Shown here: positions 51,471 to 58,735 of the stretch, piece by piece | Numbering within the stretch: position 1 is the first letter of the stretch | Layout of the letters: every line of letters begins with the position of its first letter | Source of the DNA: Phycisphaeraceae bacterium | Lineage (GTDB): Bacteria > Planctomycetota > Phycisphaerae > Phycisphaerales > UBA1924 | DNA length: 64,000 nt | Assembly (NCBI GenBank): GCA_020639135.1 | Contig: JACKHE010000007.1 | Location: 1 to 64,000 of the forward strand | Reading direction: 5' to 3' | The notes under the pieces: model-generated | The model's input: the letters and a program-made list of their open reading frames with translations, nothing else | What the model was told of the DNA's origin: nothing | Databases searched by the model: none | Translations under genes and position numbers: made by a program

Positions 51471-53381
51471 TCAGCCGTCCGCCGAGCGTTTGACAATGAT
51501 CGCGGTCAGGTCGTCCTGCTGCGGGGTTGAGCCGCTGTGCGCGCGCACGTCGTCGTAGATCGCCCGGATCATCGAATCCGGGTCGAGTGTGTGGTGACGG
51601 CGGATCGATCCCATCATGCGGTCAAGGCCGAACATCTCGCGCGAGGCATCAGCCCACTCGAAGAACCCGTCGGTGGCGAGGATGAGCGTATCGCCCGGCT
51701 CGAACCGGATCGACCTGGTCTGCTGGAACTCGATCTCGCTCGTGACGGCCAGCGGGTAGCTGTCCGCCTTCCAGAAGCGGACCTCGCCGCTGGCGGCCTC
51801 GTAGTACAGCAGCGGCGCCTGCCCCGCGGAGAGCAGTGACATCGAACGCGAGTGCGGATCGAGGAAGCCGATCGCCGCGGTGACGAACCGGTCGGCGGGG
51901 ATGTCCGTGTAGAGGAACCGGTTGATGCGCTCCATGATGCCGGCGAGCGGGGCGCCGGGGTTGGAGGCCGCCGCGCGGAGATACGCCCTGCAGACAGAGG
52001 AGATGAGCGCGGGCCCGATGCCGTGCCCGGTGACATCGGCGATCGCGACGAGCACGACGCCGTTGGGCATGGCGAGCAGGTCGTAGTAGTCGCCGCCGGT
52101 CTGGTCGGCTGGCTGGTTCCAGCCGGCGATCTCGAAGCCCGGGACCTTCGGCGCCGAGCGAGGGAGCAGGCCCTGCTGGATCTCCCGCGCGATGCGGAGG
52201 TCGCCCTCGAACTTCTCGCGCCGGGCGCGCTCGATCGCGAGGCGATCGACGTTGGCGCGGAGCTCCTGCGTCATCGTGTTGAAGCTCTGCGCGAGCTCGC
52301 CGATCTCGTCGCCGGTGGCCGGCCCCTCGACGCGCGCGTCGAGATCGCCCGACGCGACGCGCAGCACCGTCGAGCGCAGCCGCTCGACCGGACGCGTGAT
52401 CCTGCCGGCGATGAACCAGATCGCGCCGATGATCAGCGCCAGCGTCGCGGCGAGCGCGGCGGCGCCCAGCGCGACGCCCGCGCGGACCTCCGCGAGCGCC
52501 TGACGCTCCGAGACGATCGCGATGAAGTTCCAGCCCGTCGATTCGATCGGCGCGTGAAAGACCCACTGCCTGCCCCGGCGCGCCCCCGCGGCCCCGGCGC
52601 GCGCGTCGAAGACCTCGACCCCGGGCTCGCCGGCGATGATGCGCTCGATCGCCGGCTCGAGGTCGTCTCGTCCTTGCAACGCAGGGAGGTCGGAGATGGA
52701 CCGGCGCAGGATGTCCTCGGGGTGCGTGCTGGAGACGAAGACCCCGTCGCGCGTCACGATCGCGAACTCCTGCTCGGCGAGGATGTGGCGCCCGATGCGG
52801 TCCTGGAACGTCGGGAGCATGATGTCCACCGTCGTGACGCCGATGAAGGCCCCAACGCGGCGCAGCGGCGCGGAGTACGTCACCATCAGCACGTTGCCGG
52901 CGCCCTCGTCGAAGTACGGATCGGTCCAGATCCCCCGGTCCTCCTGCTTGGCCCGGCCCCACCACTGGTAGCGAGAGTCCCGGTACCAGTCGTACACGCC
53001 GCGGCCGATGTTCATCCGGCGCAGCGCCTCGCCGTCGCGGTGGACGTAGGGGCTGTAGAGGTCGCCCCCGCTGTCGCGCTCGCCGGGTTCGAAGGCCATC
53101 GCGGCGCCGTAGATCGCGTCGTTCTGGCGCACGTTCGACTCCAGCAGCTCGAAGATCTGTTCCTCGGAAAGCCCGGGGTCGATCGAGACGTGGTTGGCCG
53201 TGGTGGTCGCGATGGCGGCGGTCTCGCGGAACGCGGCGTCGAACTGCGCCGCGTAGTTGCGCGCCAGCCGCGTCATCTCGCGCTCGACGTCCTGCTTCGC
53301 CACGCGGGAGAAGTGCGCGAGCGTGAGCCCCAGCCCGACGAGGTAGATCGCCAGCGTCGGCAGCCCGATGAGCACCAGCAT
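51471..53381 (-). CDS. Membrane SpoIIE-type serine phosphatase with Cache and HAMP domains
   Basis: 636 residues. TM1 is at the very N-terminus (LVLIGLPTLAIYLVGLGLTL), then a ~280-residue periplasmic double-Cache-like sensor with AMAFEPGERDSGGDLYSPYV and YSAPLRRVGAFIGVTTVDIM, TM2 (AALAATLALIIGAIWFIAG), HAMP (ITRPVERLRSTVLRVASGDL), a coiled coil (FEGDLRIAREIQQGLLPRSA) and a PP2C/SpoIIE domain with GGDYYDLL, IADVTGHGIGPALISS and LILATDGFFEWADAS. It probably dephosphorylates an anti-sigma antagonist in a partner-switching system. The only ATG is 53381; the strong SD GGAGGAG lies ~20 nt farther up, so the exact start is unsure. Confidence 0.88.
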   Translation of the reverse strand: MLVLIGLPTLAIYLVGLGLTLAHFSRVAKQDVEREMTRLARNYAAQFDAAFRETAAIATTTANHVSIDPGLSEEQIFELLESNVRQNDAIYGAAMAFEPGERDSGGDLYSPYVHRDGEALRRMNIGRGVYDWYRDSRYQWWGRAKQEDRGIWTDPYFDEGAGNVLMVTYSAPLRRVGAFIGVTTVDIMLPTFQDRIGRHILAEQEFAIVTRDGVFVSSTHPEDILRRSISDLPALQGRDDLEPAIERIIAGEPGVEVFDARAGAAGARRGRQWVFHAPIESTGWNFIAIVSERQALAEVRAGVALGAAALAATLALIIGAIWFIAGRITRPVERLRSTVLRVASGDLDARVEGPATGDEIGELAQSFNTMTQELRANVDRLAIERARREKFEGDLRIAREIQQGLLPRSAPKVPGFEIAGWNQPADQTGGDYYDLLAMPNGVVLVAIADVTGHGIGPALISSVCRAYLRAAASNPGAPLAGIMERINRFLYTDIPADRFVTAAIGFLDPHSRSMSLLSAGQAPLLYYEAASGEVRFWKADSYPLAVTSEIEFQQTRSIRFEPGDTLILATDGFFEWADASREMFGLDRMMGSIRRHHTLDPDSMIRAIYDDVRAHSGSTPQQDDLTAIIVKRSADG

Positions 53382-53417
53382 TTTGCTTCGGAGCGTGATC
53401 GGCGACTCCTCCGCTTG

Positions 53418-54546
53418 TTACGCGCTCGCCGCCTCGGCTTGGGCCTTGCGGCGCCGGCGCAGCTCGGCGTCGATGAACGGCTGGAGATCGCCGTCGAGGA
53501 CGGTCTGGGGGTTGCCGACCTCGTGGCCGGTCCGGTGGTCCTTCACGCGGTTGTCGTAGATCACGTACGAGCGGATCTGCGTGCCCCAGCCCCGGTCCAC
53601 CGCGCCGCCGGTCGCCTCGGTGATTTCCCTGGCGCGCTTCTCCTCCTCGATCTGCTCCAGCTTGGCGCTGAGCAGCGCGATCGCCTGCCGGCGGTTCTGC
53701 GGTTGCTCGCGGTGCGTGCTGGAAACGACCATGATCCCGGTGGGCTTGTGCACAATGCGCACGGCGGAGGCGACCTTGTTGACGTTCTGGCCGCCGGGCC
53801 CGCTGGAGCGCGCGAAGGTGGTGATCTCCAGGTCGTTGTCGGGGATGTTGACCTCGATCTCCTCGAACTCGGGGGTGACATCGACGGTCGAGAAGCTGGT
53901 CTGCCGCTTGCCCTGGGCGTTGAAGGGGCTGACGCGCGCCAGGCGGTGCGTGCCGCGCTCGCAGTTGAGGTACCCGAAGGCGAAGGGCCCCTTGACGTGG
54001 AGGGTGACGGTGGAGATGCCGACCTCGGTGCCGTGCTGCATGGCGACCTCCTCGATCTTCCACTCGGGGTGCTCGCGCTCGAAGTAGCGGAGGTACATGC
54101 GGAAGAGCATCTCACACCAGTCGTCGGCCTCGGTCCCGCCGTCGCCGGATGAGATGGTGAAGAAACAGTCGCGGTGGTCGTGCCGGCCGCTGAGCAGGGA
54201 TTGCATCTCGATCTTGTCGATGACCGGTTCCAGGCCGAACAGCGTCTGGTCGGCCTCGGCGATGAGGTCGTCGTCGCCCGCCTCCTTGCCCATCTCCCAG
54301 GCGACCCGGGCCTCCTCCAGCGTTTCGAGGGCGTCCTCGACCGGCCCGATCTGGGCCTTGATGGTCTTGAGCTCGGCGACGGTTTTCTGCGCCTTGTCCT
54401 GGTTGTCCCAGAAATCCGCAGAGGACATGGCGTCCTCAAGCGCCTTCAGCCGGATTTTCTTGGTGGGGTAGTTAAAGAGAGTCGCGGACGTTGATGATCC
54501 GCGCCTCGAGGTCGTCAATGACGTTTTTGTGCGATTCGTAGTGCAT
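53418..54546 (-). CDS. prfB: Peptide chain release factor 2 with programmed +1 frameshift
   Basis: Combined product ~375 residues. It ends translation at UGA and UAA. The zero frame runs from ATG 54546 (MHYESHKNVIDDLEARIINV, then RDSL) and meets TAA at 54472-54474. Skipping one T at CTT-T-AAC (54477-54471) joins it to the long frame NYPTKKIRLKALEDAMSSAD. This lines up with E. coli RF2 at ...GYL/DYDAKKERL, where CUU-U-GAC is used. SPF (RVSPFN) for stop recognition and GGQ (SGPGGQNVN) for hydrolysis are present. Odd: the in-frame stop is UAA instead of UGA and no internal SD-like element is clear upstream of the slip site. Confidence 0.9.
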
Positions 54547-54685
54547 GGCGGGGGAGTATAGGGAATCCGGTGGGTGGGGTCGGCGTGGTGAAAAAAGTCC
54601 GCGACCGGCGCGAAACCGGTCCGCCGGCGCCGTTGAAGGGGGGAGGGCGAATGGCGCCCCCGACCCCATCAGGAGCACACCCCCG

Positions 54686-55735
54686 ATGCGAAGCCTCACA
54701 CTCTCGATCGCCGCGATGGCGTTGACCTGTATCGCCGGCCCGGCGCTCGCCCAGGAAAAGGGCTGGTTCCCGGAATCCAAGTCCGGCGAGGACCTGTACG
54801 ACATCAACTTCCCTGGCGGGACGGCCGCGGAGTACTACAAGGAACTGGGGCTGGAGCTGGAGGGCCGGCTGAACGTCATCGTGCAGGAGGGCGTGGACCT
54901 GGTTGATCTGCCGGCGGTGCATGTTCGGAACATCGAGATGATCGATCTCGCCGACCTCCCGCAGCGGGTGACCGATGCGTTGGTCGTGGAAGGGACAAGG
55001 GCTGAAACCGCGCGCCCCCCGGGGCGGCCAGGTCAGTTGAAGGCACTGCCGGCAAGCACCATCGTCGTCAAGGTGCAGCTCGGGGTTCTCCAGCACGCCG
55101 AGCGCGTCATGCAGGCCGATTCCAGCGCGCGGCGGTTCGACCTTCGCTTCAGCGGCGGCACGATTCTCGACTACGTCAAGGCGATCCGATCGGCATACCC
55201 CCGGGCGAACATCCTCGCGATGCCGGGGGTTGACCGGTTCCAGGTCCCCGCGGTGACGCTCGAGGGCGTGACGGTGGACGCGGCGCTGGAGGCGATCGAG
55301 GGGCAGGTCGCGATGCTCGACGGCGCCTGGGCGAAGGTGATGCTCAGCGACGCGGACATCGCCGAGCGCGACGAGCGGGTCTTCACGGTCAGCCTGGAGA
55401 TGCGGGACTCGATCACCCGCACGAAGATCTGGAGCGTCAGCGAGCCGCTGATGCAGGGCGCGACGGAGGCGGACCTCCTCTCCGCGGTCCAGGCGGCGCT
55501 CTCCATCAGCGAGAACGAAGCGGTTGTGCGCTTCCATCCCCAGACCCAGGTGCTCATCGTCCGCGGCAACGATGAAGCGCTGGACACCGTCCGTTCAACC
55601 CTGGAAGAGGTGCTGCAGAGCGCGAGGAAAATGCAGGAACAGGGATCCCTCGACAAGTTCTGGCGGATCCGTCAGGACCTCGAAGAGCGGGTCCAGGCGC
55701 TGGAAAAACAGGTCAACGGCAAGCCCTCCCAGTAA
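54686..55735 (+). CDS. Exported protein with two STN/secretin-N-like domains
   Basis: 349 residues from ATG 54686 (SD AGGAG 10 nt upstream), signal peptide ending ALAQ. Two repeats share a pattern: YDINFPGGTAAEYYKELGLE with LNVIVQEGVDLVDLPAVHVR (~33-90), and FDLRFSGGTILDYVKAIRSA with ANILAMPGVDRFQVPAVTLE (~150-210). This is the STN/secretin-N domain layout. Near residue 290, VRFHPQTQVLIVRGNDEALD resembles the NolW domain of secretins, but no channel domain follows. A C-terminal coiled coil (~320-345) ends the protein. The next two genes are an ECF sigma factor and a membrane protein, 8 nt and then overlapping. Confidence 0.72.
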   Translation: MRSLTLSIAAMALTCIAGPALAQEKGWFPESKSGEDLYDINFPGGTAAEYYKELGLELEGRLNVIVQEGVDLVDLPAVHVRNIEMIDLADLPQRVTDALVVEGTRAETARPPGRPGQLKALPASTIVVKVQLGVLQHAERVMQADSSARRFDLRFSGGTILDYVKAIRSAYPRANILAMPGVDRFQVPAVTLEGVTVDAALEAIEGQVAMLDGAWAKVMLSDADIAERDERVFTVSLEMRDSITRTKIWSVSEPLMQGATEADLLSAVQAALSISENEAVVRFHPQTQVLIVRGNDEALDTVRSTLEEVLQSARKMQEQGSLDKFWRIRQDLEERVQALEKQVNGKPSQ

Positions 55736-55743
55736 ACTCATGC

Positions 55744-56304
55744 GTGCCGCCGATGCCATCCACGACGCTCGATGCCGGCAAGGTCACACGCGCGATCGCT
55801 TCGGGAGACTCCGGGGCGTTCGCGCTGCTGTACGAGCGCCGCTTCGATCGCTGCTACGCGATCGCGGCCCGTTCGACGGGGTTGTGCGAGGCGGAATGCC
55901 TGGACATCGTGCAGGACTCGTTCCTGAAGATCGCCCGGTCGATCAGGCCCATCGATTCGGAGGCGGCGCTCGACGCGTGGATGGTGAAAGTCGTCCGGTC
56001 CTGCGCGTGGGATCACCTCCGGCGCGAGAAGCGGCGCCGGCGGCGAGAGGCGCACGCGGCGGCGCCGGGCGCCGCGGAAGCTCCCCTCGAAGCGATCGAC
56101 GAGCGGCTCGCGGCGCTGCGCGAGGAGTTGTCGGGGCTCGACCTCGCGACGCGCGAGCTGCTGGACCTTCGCTACCGCGCCGGGATGACGCTCCAGTCGA
56201 TCGGCCGCGTGGTGGGGCTCAAGCCCGGCGCGGTCGATGGTCGGATCCGGCGGGCCGAGGCGGCGCTGCGGCCCCGGCTGGAGGAGACCCCCGATGACCG
56301 CTGA
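55744..56304 (+). CDS. ECF-type sigma factor
   Basis: 186 residues from GTG 55744 (ATG 55753 is possible). Region 2: AECLDIVQDSFLKIARSIRP with DAWMVKVVRSCAWDHLRREK, region 4: LDLATRELLDLRYRAGMTLQ followed by SIGRVVGLKPGAVDGRIRRA. This is the two-region layout of extracytoplasmic-function sigma factors. A basic linker (KRRRRREAHAAAPGAAEA) separates them. It starts 8 nt after the STN-like gene and overlaps the next gene by 11 nt, so it is probably in one operon and controlled by its neighbours. Confidence 0.88.
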   Translation: MPPMPSTTLDAGKVTRAIASGDSGAFALLYERRFDRCYAIAARSTGLCEAECLDIVQDSFLKIARSIRPIDSEAALDAWMVKVVRSCAWDHLRREKRRRRREAHAAAPGAAEAPLEAIDERLAALREELSGLDLATRELLDLRYRAGMTLQSIGRVVGLKPGAVDGRIRRAEAALRPRLEETPDDR

Positions 56305-56749
56305 GCGCGACGACCAGATCAGCCTCTCCCCGGAGGGCGAGCGCCGCCGGGCGCAGATCGGCGGCGAAATCGCCGGGGCGCTGCCCGGCATCGCTGCTCG
56401 GCGCCGATCGCGACGTCGGGCTATCCGCGGGACGCTCGCGCTGGCGCTGCTGGTCGGCGTTTGGGCGATCGTGGCGCTGACGGGAGGCAAACCGATCCAA
56501 CCACCGGCGCCGCCGATCGTCGTCACGCCGGCGCCGGAGCAGGAATCCGTGATCGACTACGCGGTCGTGCGCTCGGGACCGGTCGATCCGTCCATCTACA
56601 TCCGCACGGACACCGCTGCGATCAACGCGATGGTGATCTCCGACGATGAGCTCCTGCGTGAGCTTGCCGCGGCGGGGCGGCCGGCGGGGCTGATCCGGGT
56701 GAACGGTCAGACCCGGTTATCGCGGGACGTCGTCGATCCGCCGCTGTGA
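56294..56749 (+). CDS. Single-TM membrane protein, putative anti-sigma factor
   Basis: 151 residues from ATG 56294, SD GGAGGAGA. A short cytoplasmic N-terminus with a basic patch (AARRRSRRRAIRG), one TM (TLALALLVGVWAIVALTG, ~48-65) and a ~85-residue periplasmic part. It overlaps the ECF sigma gene by 11 nt, the normal arrangement for a cognate anti-sigma factor. No ZAS zinc motif or other known anti-sigma domain is recognised, so this assignment rests on position and topology. Confidence 0.65.
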   Translation: MTAERDDQISLSPEGERRRAQIGGEIAGALPGIAARRRSRRRAIRGTLALALLVGVWAIVALTGGKPIQPPAPPIVVTPAPEQESVIDYAVVRSGPVDPSIYIRTDTAAINAMVISDDELLRELAAAGRPAGLIRVNGQTRLSRDVVDPPL

Positions 56750-56755
56750 ACCGGC

Positions 56756-58048
56756 TCAGCGGAGACCCTTGAGGAACTCGTCGAGCCGGTCCATGCCGGC
56801 CTCGATCTGCTCGTTGGAGCAGGCGAAGCTGAACCGGACGCAGTTGACGCCGCTGCCGAGGAAGTCCTCTCCGGGGACGCAGGCGACGAGCCGCTCGTTG
56901 AGCAGCGCGGTGGCGAAGGACTGTGCGGAGTCGATCCTCGCGCCGCCGCTTGTGGTCCTGCCGAAGAATGCGGAGATGTCGGGGAAGACGTAGAAGGCGC
57001 CGGTGGGCCTGGGGCAGACGACGCCGGGCATCCGCGACAGGCGCTCGTGGATGAGCAGCGCCCGCTGGGCGAACTGCAGGCGCATCCGCTCGACATCCGC
57101 GGCGCACTCGGTGAGCGCGGCTCGGATCGCCGGGAAAATGAACGTGGGGATGCTGGTGGTGAGCTGCCCCTGGAGCTTGATGATCGCCTTCGCGACGCGG
57201 AGCCCGAACTCGCCGGAGCCCGCGCAGTACCCGACGCGCCAGCCGGTCATGGAGTACGCCTTGGACAGGCCGTTGACGGTGATCGTCCGGTGCGCAACCT
57301 CCGGGAACGAGCCGATGGAGCGGTGCGCGACGCCGCCGTAAACGATCTTCTCGTAGATCTCGTCCGTGACGATGACCAGCTCGGGGCACGTCGTGGCCGC
57401 GGCCTCGGCGACGACCAGCGCCAGCGCGGCCAGTTCGTCCGGCGAATACATCGTGCCGCAGGGATTCGATGGGCTGTTGAGACAGAGGATCCGCGAGCGG
57501 GGGGTGATCGCGCCGGCGAGCTGGTCGGGGGTGATCTTGAAGTGGTCCTCGGCCGTCGCGGGGACCTCGACGACCGTGCCCCCGGCGAGCTGTGCCTGGG
57601 GCTTGTAGCTGACCCAGGCCGGGGTGGGGAGGATGACCTCCTGGGGCTGATCCCTTGCCTGCGGCGTGTCGAGCAGCGCCTGAAAGAGCAGGTAGAGGGA
57701 GTTCTTGCCGCCCCCGGAGATGACGACGTGGTCGCCGGTGACGTCCGGGATGAGGTTCTCATTGGCGAGCTTGCCGGCGATGACCTGGCGGGTCTCGGGG
57801 TCGCCCGGGGTCGGGGCGTACTTGGTCTGCCCGGCGTTGAGGGCGTCGATCGCGGCCTGCCGGATGGGCGCCGGGGTGTCGAAATCCGGCTCGCCGGCGG
57901 CAAAGGAGAGCACGTCCCTGCCCTGAGCCTTCAAGGACTTGGCCAGCGCGGTGACCGCGAGGGTGCTGGAGGGCTTGAGCGACTCGACCCGGCGGCTGAG
58001 ACTGATGGCGGCGGCGTCGTGCGCGGTGGTGGATGCGGCCTCGCTCAT
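56756..58048 (-). CDS. Class I aminotransferase
   Basis: 430 residues. Aspartate-aminotransferase-like motifs: GEPDFDTPAPIRQAAIDALN, KYAPTPGDPETRQVIAGKLA, LNSPSNPCGTMYSPDELAAL, VTDEIYEKIVYGG and the PLP Lys in NGLSKAYSMTGWRVGYCAGS. The Arg that binds the substrate carboxylate is in CVRFSFACSNEQIEAGM. Likely aspartate/aromatic or DapL-like specificity; sequence alone does not decide. ATG 58048 is chosen; ATG 58066 adds six residues, and neither has an SD. Confidence 0.9.
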   Translation of the reverse strand: MSEAASTTAHDAAAISLSRRVESLKPSSTLAVTALAKSLKAQGRDVLSFAAGEPDFDTPAPIRQAAIDALNAGQTKYAPTPGDPETRQVIAGKLANENLIPDVTGDHVVISGGGKNSLYLLFQALLDTPQARDQPQEVILPTPAWVSYKPQAQLAGGTVVEVPATAEDHFKITPDQLAGAITPRSRILCLNSPSNPCGTMYSPDELAALALVVAEAAATTCPELVIVTDEIYEKIVYGGVAHRSIGSFPEVAHRTITVNGLSKAYSMTGWRVGYCAGSGEFGLRVAKAIIKLQGQLTTSIPTFIFPAIRAALTECAADVERMRLQFAQRALLIHERLSRMPGVVCPRPTGAFYVFPDISAFFGRTTSGGARIDSAQSFATALLNERLVACVPGEDFLGSGVNCVRFSFACSNEQIEAGMDRLDEFLKGLR

Positions 58049-58255
58049 CTGCGGTACGGTACCCATCGGCGGGGGCGGGCGCCGCCCCGGCGTGGAGGGA
58101 GGATCGACCATCGGACCCTCCCGCTTGATGCCCCTGTGGGGGCGCCCTACGCTTGGTGGTCCCTGAGGCGGCCCTGGCGGGCCGTCCGCGGTCATCGGCG
58201 CGGCCCGACGACCCTGTTTTCCATTCAGACCCTCCAGAACCGAGACAGCACCAGC

Positions 58256-58525
58256 ATGCCATTGGCGATCGAAGACAAGCAGCAGGTCATCAGCGAGCAC
58301 CGGACCAGCGACAAGGACACGGGTTCTCCCGAGGTCCAGATCGCCATCCTCACCGCGCGTATCAAGCAGGTCGCCGACCACCTGGAGAGCAACAAGCACG
58401 ACCACCACAGCCGGCGCGGCTTGCTGTCGATGGTCTCCCGCCGCAACAGGCTCCTGCGCTACCTCCAGCGCAAGGATCGCGACAGCTACCAGAAGCTGAT
58501 CAAGAACCTCGGCCTGCGCAAGTAA
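58256..58525 (+). CDS. rpsO: 30S ribosomal protein S15
   Basis: 89 residues, the standard length. Matches S15 throughout: DTGSPEVQIAILTARIKQVA, HHSRRGLLSMVSRRNRLLRY, and a C-terminal KLIKNLGLRK. It binds 16S rRNA in the central domain and can repress its own mRNA. It lies just before pnp, the usual rpsO-pnp order, with a terminator between. Confidence 0.97.
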   Translation: MPLAIEDKQQVISEHRTSDKDTGSPEVQIAILTARIKQVADHLESNKHDHHSRRGLLSMVSRRNRLLRYLQRKDRDSYQKLIKNLGLRK

Positions 58526-58540
58526 TCCGACCGAACGTCG

Positions 58541-58569
58541 CGGCCCCGCACAGACGCGGGGCCGTTTTT
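58541..58569 (+). terminator. Rho-independent terminator of rpsO
   Basis: CGGCCCCGC-ACAGAC-GCGGGGCCG followed by TTTTT, 15 nt after rpsO. Confidence 0.9.
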
Positions 58570-58686
58570 CAATCCCGCCGGTTGTTCGCTCCACGGAGCG
58601 GCAGTGGATCCGGCGCAGATCGCGGCAGCCTCTGCGTCCGATCTCCTGCCTCTGTTGTGCGCGTGAGCGGCCGGTGAAATCCGGGA

Positions 58687-58709
58687 GCGGTCGCGCCAGG
58701 CGCGACCGC
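58687..58709 (+). promoter_or_regulatory. Hairpin in the pnp leader
   Basis: GCGGTCGCGCC-A-GGCGCGACCGC is a perfect 11-bp palindrome centred 38 nt before the pnp start. It can form a 9-bp stem with a short loop in the mRNA. A leader stem is known in E. coli pnp, where RNase III cleavage allows autocontrol by PNPase. A similar role here is inference; the sequence is not homologous. Confidence 0.5.
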
Positions 58710-58735
58710 ACAACACCACAACACAGAGGCACACG

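Noticed and set aside
53381..53399. Non-canonical ATC start for the SpoIIE phosphatase 6 codons upstream of ATG 53381
   Set aside because: It would fit SD GGAGGAG better and give ITLRSK, but ATC starts are very rare, so ATG 53381 is kept with a note.
51649..54063. Long minus-strand open frame across the SpoIIE phosphatase and prfB in another frame
   Set aside because: Out of frame with both real genes and of biased composition; shadow frame.
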